A DNA stretch of 64,000 bases, taken from assembly GCA_965199935.1 (NCBI GenBank), contig CBDATD010000001.1, positions 868,001 through 932,000 on the forward strand. Direction: 5' to 3'. The stretch comes from JAPPLG01 sp965199935. GTDB taxonomy: Bacteria; Bdellovibrionota; Bdellovibrionia; Bdellovibrionales; UBA1609. The notes below the pieces were generated by a model. The model did no database searches. It was not told the DNA's origin and worked only from the letters and a program-made list of their open reading frames with translations. A program made the translations under genes and the position numbers. Shown here one piece after another: positions 33,922 to 43,311 of the stretch (position 1 is its first letter; each line of letters begins with the position of its first letter).

Positions 33922-34401
33922 TTGTTCATCTTTAAAATGCTTGATTTTGGCTTTCGCCTGCTTGCCTCTGTCATTTTTGTTTTAATGCTGCAGATTTCTG
34001 TTGGGGGCAGAACTTTGGAGGATTATTTGATGAGTTTCATTCACAGGTCTGATTCTCTGGCCCCTGTCCGAGATATTGCTTATTCCAGCGTTCGAAGAAT
34101 CAATCCGAATGTGCAAATTAAATCAGCGGAAGAAAGAGCCCCCGCTTCTGTTCCGCCTTCTGCGAAAAGTCCTGCGGGGCTGTCGGAAAATATGCTGGGA
34201 GATATTTTGAAAATAGTTTTATCTCAGTATCAAAATATTTTTAAAAATGTTCTTCGTTCTTCGGAAAATTCAGAAACTTCTCCTTTATCTTCAGAGGAAA
34301 TGACAAAGGCATTTCCGTCTGAGAAGAAGACTCAGGGGGCTTCTGAGGCAGCAAAATCAGAAGAGCCTGCCACAGTAGACCTTCAAGAAGAAACACAGTA
34401 A
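33922..34401 (+). CDS. small membrane-anchored protein of unknown function
   Basis: A 159-residue frame with a probable TTG start at 33922, since GGGGG ends five bases upstream; ATG 33937 is the alternative. One N-terminal hydrophobic segment (FGFRLLASVIFVLMLQI) is followed by a low-complexity Ser/Pro/Glu-rich tail. That suggests a signal anchor with a disordered exterior domain. I recognise no family. It lies between groEL and glpX on the same strand. Confidence 0.5.
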   Translation: MFIFKMLDFGFRLLASVIFVLMLQISVGGRTLEDYLMSFIHRSDSLAPVRDIAYSSVRRINPNVQIKSAEERAPASVPPSAKSPAGLSENMLGDILKIVLSQYQNIFKNVLRSSENSETSPLSSEEMTKAFPSEKKTQGASEAAKSEEPATVDLQEETQ

Positions 34402-34452
34402 CATCAGGGGTTTTCTTGACAAAACCTTTGGCGCTCTCTAACAAAATAAAGT

Positions 34453-35391
34453 GTGAACTTGGAAGACATATATATCTCCATTACAGAGCAGGCGGCGCTG
34501 GCTGTTTTTCCGCATATTGGCCGAAACAACTCAAAAGAGGCGGATCGAGCGGCCGCAGAGGCTATGAGGCAGGCTTTTAAAAAAGCTCCTATTGACGGAA
34601 AAATTGTGATTGGAGAAGGGGAGCGGGATCAAGCTCCCATGCTTTACATTGGCGAGAAAGTCGGCAAAGGAGAGGGTTTTCTTAAACAAGATATTGCTGT
34701 GGACCCTTTGGAAGGCACCGGTCTTTGCGCCAAAGGCGAAGAAGGCTCTCTTTGTGTTTTAGCCGCGGGTGGAGATGGAAAACTTCTTCACGCCCCGGAT
34801 GTTTATATGGACAAATTGGCCTGCCGGCCGAGAGGCGTCTTAAATATTCAAAATTCTATTTCTGAAAATATAAAAATTCTTTCAAAAAAATTAAACAAGC
34901 CTGTATCTCAAATAAGAACAGCTGTATTAAAAAGAGACCGCCACAAAACTTTAATTCAGGAATTGGAGTCTTTGGGTGTGGATTTAATTTTGTTTCAAGA
35001 TGGAGATGTTCTTATGTCTCTTCTGACCTGCATTAAAGGTTTTAAAGAATCTATTGATTTGCTTTTAGGCTCCGGCGGAGCGCCGGAAGGAGTCTTGTCT
35101 TCAACCGCTCTTAAAAATTTGGACGGGGAGTTTCAAGGGAGTTTGTTATGGAAAAACTCCGCTCAAAAACAAAGAGCTTTGAAAATGGGCCTGAAAGATC
35201 CTGATCAAATTTTTACAAGGGATCAGCTGGCTCAAGGGGATTGTATTTTTTGCGCCTCTGCGGTGACCTCCAATCCTCTTTTAAAAGGGGTTCAGAAAAC
35301 TCAAGATCGGCTGATGACGGAAACTTTGGTTTTAAGCCCCCGTTATGGAAAGACTTATAAAGTTATTAGAAACGCGCACCCCTTAATTTAA
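34453..35391 (+). CDS. glpX: class II fructose-1,6-bisphosphatase
   Basis: Removes the 1-phosphate from fructose-1,6-bisphosphate in gluconeogenesis. Family motifs: GKIVIGEGERDQAPMLYIGE, AVDPLEGTGLCAKGEEGSL (metal-binding Asp and Glu), GVLNIQNSISENI, the GSGGAPEGVLSS loop and the C-terminal TETLVLSPRYGKTYKV. 312 residues, starting with GTG 34453. Confidence 0.95.
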   Translation: MNLEDIYISITEQAALAVFPHIGRNNSKEADRAAAEAMRQAFKKAPIDGKIVIGEGERDQAPMLYIGEKVGKGEGFLKQDIAVDPLEGTGLCAKGEEGSLCVLAAGGDGKLLHAPDVYMDKLACRPRGVLNIQNSISENIKILSKKLNKPVSQIRTAVLKRDRHKTLIQELESLGVDLILFQDGDVLMSLLTCIKGFKESIDLLLGSGGAPEGVLSSTALKNLDGEFQGSLLWKNSAQKQRALKMGLKDPDQIFTRDQLAQGDCIFCASAVTSNPLLKGVQKTQDRLMTETLVLSPRYGKTYKVIRNAHPLI

Positions 35392-35485
35392 TTGTTTTAT
35401 TGTGAAACAGTTTAAAAGTTTCAGTTCAGAAGGCTTTAGGAAAATCCGAAAAGCTATAAGGTTTCTCTTTTCCGTAAGGATGATT

Positions 35486-37033
35486 ATGTTTTCAGATCGA
35501 AGAGGTTTCACTCTTGGAGAGGTTTTAGCTTCTCTGATTGCGCTAGGGATTATTGCCTTAACGGTCCAATCTTTAATATTGGTGGCCAATAATTTTCTGA
35601 GCCAGCAAGGCTCCAGTATATCTAGTTTGCAGGAGCAGACTTTTGTGAGCAAGCTCATGTGTCATAAATTTCGACGGCCGATTTTTGTAGAGGAGGATGC
35701 AAGCCGTTCTTTCATTTATGCTCCTGGCGAGGACTCTTATAAAAAAAGACATGAGGCTAATAACAGGACAAAAAAACCGGCTACTTTAAGTATTCCTCTA
35801 CTGGAAGATTCTCAGAATTTTCCTGGAGGCTTAAAGGTGGATACTGAACATCCAGCTGTTGAAACATTTTTACAAGGCAGTTGGATAACAAAAGATACAA
35901 CTATAAATGCAGGTCATTCAAATAATATTCTCAGAGCACATATCAATGATAAGGCTCCCAATTTTAACAGCATTGACGGGGCCGGCGGCAGCCGCAATTA
36001 TCTTTCTCTATTTTATGATATCTATGCAGACAGCCACACACTGCCTACTTTTATGGTTCATCGGACAGAAGAGGATCAAGATCTAGACAAGAAATTAGGA
36101 ACAATTTCAGAGGGTTTTATCTACGCGGCCCGATGTGTGAAAAATATCGGCGGTGATAAGGTCACCCCTAACCACTTCATTGAAATTGAAGGAAAGTATC
36201 CAAAGTATTCTATTATAGACCCTTCGGACAAAAGTGATATGACTTCTAAGGAAATGACAGCAACAGCTTTGTATGTTTTGGAGCAGGGATGGAGGCCTTT
36301 TTATTTTCCACGTCAGGCGGAGGTTAAAAATCAAGTGTTGTGCTGTGATATTGGTTCGTTTAATACATCAACGCCCATTAAATTCAACGGCTCCGTCAAA
36401 CCCTCTCGTTGTGAAACCCTTGAAAAATACACTCCTATTGTCTATGTGATGAAAATTTCTTCAGGAAGCAATGATGATTATGTTGAAGACGAGATTTTAG
36501 AAGGCGCAGGTAAAAATGTGGAAGCTTATGCCGAAAATGAGGTGTCGTCTTCGAATTCAAAGTTGGAATCTCATTCAGACTGTGAGTGTCCTGACACATC
36601 CCCCTGCAGCCCGGGCGAAGTCATTAAGTGGGGCCCTAACTGCAAAAGAGCGGCCGGAGAAAGTTATCTTAGAAAATTAGGAAAAAACATGGTCCATCCT
36701 GTAAAAATTGAGAACATAGAAGAACTGCCCTTAGTGAAAAGGGATCGGGTGAACAGCTGGGCTTATGCCTTTGTGGCTCCGAGCTTTAAAAATCAAGATT
36801 TGCATAAAGAGTTTAAAATAATAAGCATTGAGAATAAATGCCATACTTCCATGCCCATAGGTTTATGCGGCAAAGTTGTGCCGGGCAGGGATCTACTGGA
36901 TCCAAAAAATAAAATCAACGGCAAATCGGCGGCGGATTTCTTTATAGCAAGGGTCAGAAGCTGTCCTTTTAATTATGTGAGTATGAGCAGCTCCGGCGGC
37001 CCCCTCCCTTTAGGCATCGATAGAGTGCAGTAA
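35486..37033 (+). CDS. large protein with a type IV prepilin-like N-terminus
   Basis: The start is ATG 35486: AAGGA (35476-35480) is five bases upstream, while the in-frame ATGs before it have no site. Residues 1-25 are a class III (prepilin peptidase) signal: FSDRRG-FTLGEVLASLIALGII, with cleavage after the Gly and a Glu at +5. The 515-residue mature part is much larger than a pilin and has many cysteines (CECPDTSPC, CCDIGS, CKRAAG, CHTSM). It may be a tip- or minor-pilin-like or type II secretion pseudopilin-like protein. No other pilin gene is near, and I recognise no C-terminal domain. Confidence 0.65.
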   Translation: MFSDRRGFTLGEVLASLIALGIIALTVQSLILVANNFLSQQGSSISSLQEQTFVSKLMCHKFRRPIFVEEDASRSFIYAPGEDSYKKRHEANNRTKKPATLSIPLLEDSQNFPGGLKVDTEHPAVETFLQGSWITKDTTINAGHSNNILRAHINDKAPNFNSIDGAGGSRNYLSLFYDIYADSHTLPTFMVHRTEEDQDLDKKLGTISEGFIYAARCVKNIGGDKVTPNHFIEIEGKYPKYSIIDPSDKSDMTSKEMTATALYVLEQGWRPFYFPRQAEVKNQVLCCDIGSFNTSTPIKFNGSVKPSRCETLEKYTPIVYVMKISSGSNDDYVEDEILEGAGKNVEAYAENEVSSSNSKLESHSDCECPDTSPCSPGEVIKWGPNCKRAAGESYLRKLGKNMVHPVKIENIEELPLVKRDRVNSWAYAFVAPSFKNQDLHKEFKIISIENKCHTSMPIGLCGKVVPGRDLLDPKNKINGKSAADFFIARVRSCPFNYVSMSSSGGPLPLGIDRVQ

Positions 37034-37041
37034 AAAGCCTC

Positions 37042-37066
37042 TCCCGCAAAGGCGGGAATCCAGTCA
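37042..37066. repeat. short palindromic repeat CCCGC...GCGGGAATCCAGT
   Basis: Hairpin CCCGC / GCGGG followed by the constant AATCCAGTC, located between convergent genes and touching the end of purL. Related copies lie at 61044-61067, 63617-63643 and 63709-63733. Confidence 0.7.
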
Positions 37067-39211
37067 TACAGGTAAATTGCGAGAGCGGATTTTTTCTATT
37101 AAATCTATAGATATTTCATTCTTATTGTACTCTAAAACTCTGTCAGAGACGGTGAGTCCTATCAGCATACATCGGACTGAAGATCTAAATTTTTCTTGTT
37201 TGTTGAAGATCGCTTTTGCGTGTGTGTACTGGGCCTCAAACTCTTCTTTTTTGTCTGAAGAAACTGTGACAATCACTTCGTAAAGCCTTGTTTGAAAAGG
37301 ATCTAAATCAACCTGCACCTTTGCCCCCACCCCTTTTTCAGTCATTTGCGACAAAGTGTAGGCCAGTCCTAAATACCCTACCGCTTTGGCGTTTTTGATT
37401 TTGCTGGAAATAGAAAGAAGAAATTGTGTCCATTGGCGGATCTCTTTAGGGTTCAATCTGCCGGAAAAACACTGAGTGTCTTTTGAAAGTGTGAGAAGGT
37501 GTTTTGTTATGAGGTAAATATGTTCTCCTTTATTTTTAAAGCGGGCTTTCGGCCAATCCACAGCGGTTGTGAGACCCGTCATTCCAACAGCCGGTGTTGG
37601 AATGATATTTTTCTCGGCAGATTCATTATAAAAACTTACGTTGCCGCTGATGACGGGAGTGGAGAGATTCCGAGCGGACTCTGCCATGCCTTCCACGGCA
37701 GAGACGAACTGACTCATAATTTCTTCTTTTTCAGGGTTGCCGAAATTAAGGCAGTCTGTGACCGCTAATGGTTTAAAGCCTCTCAAAGCCAATTGAATTG
37801 CCGGGTAAAGAATGGAGTCTTTTCCTCCTTCAAAAGCATCGACCTGCATGAGAGCCGGCCGCCCCCCTAAAGCCAAGCCTAGAAATCTTTTGCTGTAAGG
37901 AAGCTGTACAATCCCAATCGGAAAGGAGCAGTCACCAGCTGTTTTAGCCCCCACTCTCTGGTCGTACTGAGTGTAAATGAACTCTCTTGAAACATTTTCC
38001 TTTTGCGATAACAGGGCTGTTAGTTTTTCTTCAAAACTTTGATTTGTTTCTTTAAAGTTTTTAGACCGTTCAACAGCGGCGCGGTTGGGAAAAGACCATT
38101 TTTTAAAAGGCCGATTTAGTTCAGGGGCTTTGTCTGTCAATAACAAGGGGTCTATGCTCGTGAGAAGCTTGTTTTTCCAATAAAGCTTTACCTTTCTTTC
38201 TTCTGTGGTTTCACCCAGGACAGCTGTGGGCAGACTCCATTTTTGAAATATTTTTTGTAATTGAGGATAATTTTCAGGGGAGCAGATTAAAAGCATTCTC
38301 TCCTGGCTCTCTGAGAGTAAAATTTCCTCCGGTTTCATACTTGAGTCCCTGAGAGGCGCTTTGTCCAGATGAAGAGTCATTCCCATATTCCCCTTTGAGG
38401 CCATTTCAAAGGAGGAGCTGATCAACCCCGCGGCTCCCATATCCTGCGCCGCTAAAACGTCTTTTTTCATAGCTTCCAGGCAGGCCTCCATTAGAAGTTT
38501 CCCGTAAAAAGGATCTCCCACTTGCACTGTGGATTGTTTTTTTTCTTTTTGATTGGAAAATGATTCACTTGCCATAGAGGCTCCGTGGATTCCGTCTCTG
38601 CCTGTTCTGGCCCCTGCATAAACAATATAGGCTCCGCTTTGCCGGGTTTGGGATTTCATAATATTGTCTTGAGGTCCATAGACTCCAAGGGCTAAAGCAT
38701 TGACCAAAATATTTTCATTATAAGCTGGGTGAAATGTTGTACGCCCTGTAATGGTGGGTATTCCAATGGAGTTGCCGTAGCCTCCAATGCCCCGAACAAC
38801 TCCATTCACAAGATGTTTTGTAATAGGATAATCCGCCTCTCCAAAACAAAGGTAATTGGCTAGAGCGATCGGCCGCGCATTCATAGCGAATATATCTCTG
38901 AGGATGCCTCCCACCCCTGTCATAGCTCCATGAAGAGGTTCAATGCGCGAAGGGTGGTTATGGCTTTCCATTTTGAAAGCAATTTTTTCCCCCCGGCCAA
39001 TATCTATCACGCCTGCATTTTCTCCAAAGCCCGCCAATACTTGAGGGGATTTGATTTGAGAAAATTTTTTCAGGTGTGCTTTAGAGCTTTTATAAGAACA
39101 ATGCTCGCTCCAAAGGGCTGAGAACAAGGCCAGCTCCACCTTATTAGGCTCTTTGCCGAGAAGAGAAATAATTTGTTGGTATTCTTTTTTTGGAAAACTT
39201 AGAGAGGGCAT
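37064..39211 (-). CDS. purL: phosphoribosylformylglycinamidine synthase subunit PurL (small type)
   Basis: ATP-dependent subunit of FGAM synthase, fourth step of purine synthesis. 715 residues, the size of the small PurL that works with PurS and PurQ. Motifs: LWSEHCSYKSSKAHLKKF, KMESHNHPSRIEP, GVGGILRDIFAMNARP, QDMGAAGLISSSFEM and TDCLNFGNPEKEEIM. It is four bases downstream of purQ, third gene of purS-purQ-purL. Confidence 0.97.
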   Translation of the reverse strand: MPSLSFPKKEYQQIISLLGKEPNKVELALFSALWSEHCSYKSSKAHLKKFSQIKSPQVLAGFGENAGVIDIGRGEKIAFKMESHNHPSRIEPLHGAMTGVGGILRDIFAMNARPIALANYLCFGEADYPITKHLVNGVVRGIGGYGNSIGIPTITGRTTFHPAYNENILVNALALGVYGPQDNIMKSQTRQSGAYIVYAGARTGRDGIHGASMASESFSNQKEKKQSTVQVGDPFYGKLLMEACLEAMKKDVLAAQDMGAAGLISSSFEMASKGNMGMTLHLDKAPLRDSSMKPEEILLSESQERMLLICSPENYPQLQKIFQKWSLPTAVLGETTEERKVKLYWKNKLLTSIDPLLLTDKAPELNRPFKKWSFPNRAAVERSKNFKETNQSFEEKLTALLSQKENVSREFIYTQYDQRVGAKTAGDCSFPIGIVQLPYSKRFLGLALGGRPALMQVDAFEGGKDSILYPAIQLALRGFKPLAVTDCLNFGNPEKEEIMSQFVSAVEGMAESARNLSTPVISGNVSFYNESAEKNIIPTPAVGMTGLTTAVDWPKARFKNKGEHIYLITKHLLTLSKDTQCFSGRLNPKEIRQWTQFLLSISSKIKNAKAVGYLGLAYTLSQMTEKGVGAKVQVDLDPFQTRLYEVIVTVSSDKKEEFEAQYTHAKAIFNKQEKFRSSVRCMLIGLTVSDRVLEYNKNEISIDLIEKIRSRNLPV

Positions 39212-39215
39212 TTTT

Positions 39216-39860
39216 CTAGCTCCAATATTTGAAAAAGTTGAGGCCGTCTGTGGAACCCATCCATTTTTCTATAGCTCTTTCTGGATGAGGCATCAGTCCG
39301 GCAGTGTTTTTGTTTTTATTTAAAAGACCGGCAATGCTGCAGATGGAGCCGTTTGGGTTTTGTTGATAGCTCAGCCATATTTGATTGTTTTCCTGAAGTT
39401 CTTTAATGGTGTCGGGCTGTGCAGTGTACCTGCCCTCACTATGGGCAATAGGAAGCAGAAGCGTTTTTACTTTAGGAGCGAAAACAAGAGAAGAGTTTTG
39501 GCATTTCAGCTGAACCCATTGATCTATGAAACGAAGTTTTATGTTTTGGACCAAAGCTCCCGGCAAAAGCCCTGCTTCGCAGAGTATCTGAAAGCCGTTG
39601 CATATACCTAGTATGGGCCAGCCTTTTTGATCGGCTTGAATGAGGCTTTTGACGGCAGGGGATCGAGCCGCTAAAGCTCCCGCCCGCAAATAGTCTCCAT
39701 AGCTAAAGCCTCCGGGCAGAATAAAACCCGAAAAACTTTTCACATCAAAGACATCTCTGTACCAAATAAATTGAGACGGCCTTCCGGAGCTTTTACAGGC
39801 TTTTGCAGTGTCTTGATCACACTGTGTGCCGGGGAAAACAATGATGCCTATTGGTTTCAA
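39216..39860 (-). CDS. purQ: phosphoribosylformylglycinamidine synthase glutaminase subunit PurQ
   Basis: Class I glutamine amidotransferase that supplies ammonia to PurL. It has the nucleophile Cys in LGICNGFQIL, the FPGTQCDQD start and the MPHPER His/Glu pair near the C-terminus. 214 residues. It lies eight bases after purS. Confidence 0.97.
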   Translation of the reverse strand: MKPIGIIVFPGTQCDQDTAKACKSSGRPSQFIWYRDVFDVKSFSGFILPGGFSYGDYLRAGALAARSPAVKSLIQADQKGWPILGICNGFQILCEAGLLPGALVQNIKLRFIDQWVQLKCQNSSLVFAPKVKTLLLPIAHSEGRYTAQPDTIKELQENNQIWLSYQQNPNGSICSIAGLLNKNKNTAGLMPHPERAIEKWMGSTDGLNFFKYWS

Positions 39861-39868
39861 GAGAACCC

Positions 39869-40114
39869 CTATGAAATGATATTGAGTTCATAAGTTTCAG
39901 TCAGAGGATTGTAGAGAATGAACTCGGCTATTTTTTTTACTTGTTCTTTGGCTTTTTCTTCATTTTCAGCTTGGACGGAAAGTTGAATGCACTTACCGTA
40001 GCGGCAGTCTTTTACAGGTTGGTCGTTTTGCTCCAAAGTTTGCATAATGGCCCGCCCTTGAACATCTAAAATTTCAGGGCGGGGGAGTACTTTGACTTCT
40101 ACAAGTATGTTCAT
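39869..40114 (-). CDS. purS: phosphoribosylformylglycinamidine synthase subunit PurS
   Basis: Small subunit bridging PurQ and PurL. The start is placed at ATG 40114 (81 residues), where the typical MNILVEVKVLPRPEILDVQG begins after a GAGGGTG site; the longer frame from 40180 adds non-conserved residues. YGKCIQLSVQAENEEKAKEQ is characteristic. It diverges from purB. Confidence 0.93.
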   Translation of the reverse strand: MNILVEVKVLPRPEILDVQGRAIMQTLEQNDQPVKDCRYGKCIQLSVQAENEEKAKEQVKKIAEFILYNPLTETYELNIIS

Positions 40115-40194
40115 AACACCCTCTGTGAGATGAAGATTTATCATATATTGAATTATGTTGATCTTATTTTTGCTTTGCATTAAATATAAAAATC

Positions 40195-41481
40195 ATGATT
40201 CAAAGATATACGAGAAAAGAGATGGGCCGTGTGTGGTCTATTGAGAGTCGTTTTGTGCAAATGCTCAACGTGGAAAAAGCTGTGGCTTTTGTTCAAGGTT
40301 CAAAAAAAATTATTCCTCAAAAAGCGGCTCAAGCGATCCAATCCAAGGCTTGTTTTTCTGTTCAGGCCATCCAGAAGAAGGAAGAGAAAACCCGTCATGA
40401 TGTATCAGCTTTCGTTCAAAATGTTTCTTCTTTTGTGGGAAAGCCTTGGGGGGCTTATGTGCATTACAGCCTGACTTCTTCAGATGTGCTGGATACAGCT
40501 TTGAGTTTGCAGATCAAAGAGGGGGCCTTGCTGATTCAAAAAGAATTGTCGTCTTTGAAAAAAGTTTTAAAAAGTTTAATTCAAAGGCATAAAAGCACTT
40601 TGTGTGTTGGCAGAACTCATGGGATGCATGCGGAGCCGACCACTTTTGGTTTTAAGCTCTTGAGTTTTTTTTCTGAATTAGTTCGAGCAGAAGATTCTTT
40701 TAAACAAGCCGTTTCAGAAGGGGCTTTAGGGGTGATAAGCGGACCTGTGGGGAATTACTTAAGCTCCTCTATTGAAGTGGAGAGGGCTGTTTGCCGCCGT
40801 TTAGGGTTGGCTCCCGAAGCGGCCTCTACTCAAGTTTTGCCTAGGGACCGCCATGCCCGCATTATTTTTTCTCTTTCTCTCATTCTCACCTGCTTGGAGC
40901 GTTTGGCCGTAGAATTGAGGCATTTGCAAAGAACGGAAGTCTCAGAGGTGTTTGAAGGTTTTTCTAAAAATCAGCAGGGTTCAAGCTCTATGCCTCATAA
41001 AAAAAATCCTATTTCTGCTGAAAATGTGACCGGATTGTCGCGTCTTTTAAGATCTTATTTACAAGCTTCTTTGGAAAATATTGTGCTATGGCACGAAAGG
41101 GATATCAGCCACTCTTCTGTGGAGCGTGTTATTTTTCCAGATTCTTTTATTTTGTGCGACTATGCCTTGTTTAGGATGACTCAGCTGTTGAAGAATTTAA
41201 AAGTCGATGCAAAACGTATGCAAGACAATCTTTTATCTTCAGGGGGAGAAGTTTTTTCTTCTCAGATTTTATTGGCTTTGATTCAAAAGGGAGTCGATCG
41301 GCAGGAAGCCTATTCTTGGATACAAGAGTCAGCTCATCAGCAGGGTTCTTTTGAAGCGTCTTTGAAAAAAACGCCGGCCGGTAAATATATCAGCCCCAAA
41401 CTATGGAAAGAAATTTTTTCAGGCCGCGCGGTTTTGAAAAGGCTGGAAAAAACTTTTCACAAAAAATGGATAAAACTCTGA
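40195..41481 (+). CDS. purB: adenylosuccinate lyase
   Basis: Cleaves SAICAR and adenylosuccinate in purine synthesis. 428 residues with the fumarase/lyase signature GSSSMPHKKNPISAEN, plus RTHGMHAEPTTFGFK (catalytic His) and HYSLTSSDVLDTA. Divergent from purSQL with an 80-base gap, so the whole region is one purine locus. Confidence 0.96.
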   Translation: MIQRYTRKEMGRVWSIESRFVQMLNVEKAVAFVQGSKKIIPQKAAQAIQSKACFSVQAIQKKEEKTRHDVSAFVQNVSSFVGKPWGAYVHYSLTSSDVLDTALSLQIKEGALLIQKELSSLKKVLKSLIQRHKSTLCVGRTHGMHAEPTTFGFKLLSFFSELVRAEDSFKQAVSEGALGVISGPVGNYLSSSIEVERAVCRRLGLAPEAASTQVLPRDRHARIIFSLSLILTCLERLAVELRHLQRTEVSEVFEGFSKNQQGSSSMPHKKNPISAENVTGLSRLLRSYLQASLENIVLWHERDISHSSVERVIFPDSFILCDYALFRMTQLLKNLKVDAKRMQDNLLSSGGEVFSSQILLALIQKGVDRQEAYSWIQESAHQQGSFEASLKKTPAGKYISPKLWKEIFSGRAVLKRLEKTFHKKWIKL

Positions 41482-41528
41482 CCTGTTTTTGATTTCTGTG
41501 GATATTTTTTCTTATTATGCCGCGGAAT

Positions 41529-41541
41529 TGTAAATTTTACA
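41529..41541. promoter_or_regulatory. palindrome TGTAA-N3-TTACA (putative operator)
   Basis: A core match to the longer palindromes at 18373 and 30627 (ATT centre), 78 bases before a small exported protein gene that is followed by an ankyrin gene. Confidence 0.45.
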
Positions 41542-41619
41542 CTCCTTCTAGATAAATTTGAAATATCGTGTATAGTATGTTTGCAGATACAGTCAAAATC
41601 TTAAAAAAGGAGTTTTATT

Positions 41620-41958
41620 ATGATGAAGGTATTTATTGCTTGTTTTGTTTGTGCAGTTTTCTCATCGTTTGTTTTTGCAGAAGATATGGTGAGCACCGGG
41701 TGTGATGCCTGTGAGTCTGGAAAATCTGTCTATGATCTTGCTGGGAAGGCAGGCGTTGCTGAAGCGCTGGCCAATGCTCTTGCAGAAGATATGATGAGAG
41801 TCGGATTTGACGTTGAATCTGCAACCACTGTCTATAATCTTGCTAGGGAGGCAGGAGGCTCTAAAGGACGCGCTTGGGGTCAACTTACGATAGGAGAGAC
41901 AGAAAATTCCACACCATTTCTATTAGAAAATGAGAATATTCGTGGTTCTCTTGAATGA
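41620..41958 (+). CDS. small exported protein, unknown function
   Basis: 112 residues with a signal peptide (MMKVFIACFVCAVFSSFVFA-ED) and a good site (AAGGAG) before the ATG. The mature part has two related 20-25 residue stretches: SGKSVYDLAGKAGVAEALA and SATTVYNLAREAGGSKGRA, each followed or preceded by a repeated ALAEDM-type segment. This suggests an internal duplication. No family is recognised. It precedes the ankyrin gene by 37 bases. Confidence 0.6.
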   Translation: MMKVFIACFVCAVFSSFVFAEDMVSTGCDACESGKSVYDLAGKAGVAEALANALAEDMMRVGFDVESATTVYNLAREAGGSKGRAWGQLTIGETENSTPFLLENENIRGSLE

Positions 41959-41995
41959 AAGCAGATGTTATTTCACGGTAAAGAGGCCGCCCTTA

Positions 41996-43132
41996 GTGAA
42001 GAAATTATTTTTATGGATCCTATTGAGTTTTTCTCTTTTCATAAAGGCCGATGAAGGAGCGGTTTTTGATCAAACATTTAGATCTATTTTAAAAGGGGAA
42101 ACTGAACTGGTTTCTACATACTTGACAGCCGGTCTTGACATCCACGCCTCTGACAAACATGGGAACACTCTTCTGCATGCAGGAGTCATGGTGGAAAACA
42201 GCCTCATTGTTAGAATACTTCTTGAATACCAAGCTGACCCTCACAAAAAAAATAATTTTGGATCAACACCTCTCAGTTTGGCTGAAGAATTAGGGAGCGG
42301 CAGCATCCTTGAAATGCTGACTTTATCTGTTAAAAGTGATTCTAATCAAATACCTCATGACAGAAGAAAAAAAATGGAATTGCCCGATTTGGAGGAGATT
42401 AAGGAGGAAAAACAAATAGAAGAATCATTTTGGCGGGCAGTGGAAAAAGAAGGCCCCCGGAGAGTCAGTACACTTTTAACAGCAGGTGCGGATAAATACA
42501 TTCACAAGACCAGGAGAGATATACATGTGTACTCATCAGTTGAGACGCCATTGCTCTTAGCTATCCAACGCAGAGGCAGAGCTGGAGATGACAGTGTGAG
42601 AAAACTGATGGCTTACGACAACAAGTTCGAGGACTTTGAAACATACGAAGAGGGAAGTGAAACAGATCAAGAACTGAGATATGCAGATGAAATTGTTGAT
42701 ATTTTAATACAATATTCAGATGTTAATTTTATTCCGGAAAAAAACCATTTGGCTCTTCCCATTAATTTAGCCATACACTACGGACTGCCCGATACTGTAG
42801 AAAAATTGGCTAAGGCCGGAGCTGATCTTTCACCGGCATTGTTCCACATAATGGCACACCCTCTTTCTGTAGCTATAAAAAGAGAGCATTTTGAAATTAT
42901 TGCAATTTTACTTAAATACAAAGCGCCTTTTACTCATGCGATAAATAATCTGTTTAAGGAAAAGCCCAAGCACCTCAAAGCACTGTTGTTCATCCGACAG
43001 CACGTTGGAAGCCCTATTCACTTAGGAGAACAACGTGAGAAAAAACATAATCCAAACAATATGAGTGGACAAAATGCTGTTAGATCCCGGGTGAATGAAT
43101 TATGCAGACGTATTTTTTCAAAACCATCCTGA
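41996..43132 (+). CDS. exported ankyrin-repeat protein
   Basis: 378 residues from a GTG start at 41996, chosen because it begins a signal peptide (KKLFLWILLSFSLFIKA-DE). The frame is open back to 41930, inside the preceding gene. Ankyrin units occur at about 45-110 (GNTLLHAGVMVENSLIVRILLEYQADPH, FGSTPLSLAEELGSGSIL), 140-190 and 250-320 (ALPINLAIHYGLPDTVEKLAKAGAD, HPLSVAIKREHFEIIAILLKY). A central acidic linker separates them. It is probably in one transcript with the small exported protein. Confidence 0.72.
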   Translation: MKKLFLWILLSFSLFIKADEGAVFDQTFRSILKGETELVSTYLTAGLDIHASDKHGNTLLHAGVMVENSLIVRILLEYQADPHKKNNFGSTPLSLAEELGSGSILEMLTLSVKSDSNQIPHDRRKKMELPDLEEIKEEKQIEESFWRAVEKEGPRRVSTLLTAGADKYIHKTRRDIHVYSSVETPLLLAIQRRGRAGDDSVRKLMAYDNKFEDFETYEEGSETDQELRYADEIVDILIQYSDVNFIPEKNHLALPINLAIHYGLPDTVEKLAKAGADLSPALFHIMAHPLSVAIKREHFEIIAILLKYKAPFTHAINNLFKEKPKHLKALLFIRQHVGSPIHLGEQREKKHNPNNMSGQNAVRSRVNELCRRIFSKPS

Positions 43133-43311
43133 CAGATACGATTAATCGCACTTTGTGTTTTAACTAGATTTCAAAATCTCATCTATACTACAACAATTTT
43201 CAGCTTTGCTGTTTTTATGTAATTTTCGATTTTGTCAACAGCTTCTCTTTTTTCTTGAGCCGCAGCATCTTCTACCCTCAACTATGAAGCACAGATCCGC
43301 CTCACCTCTGT

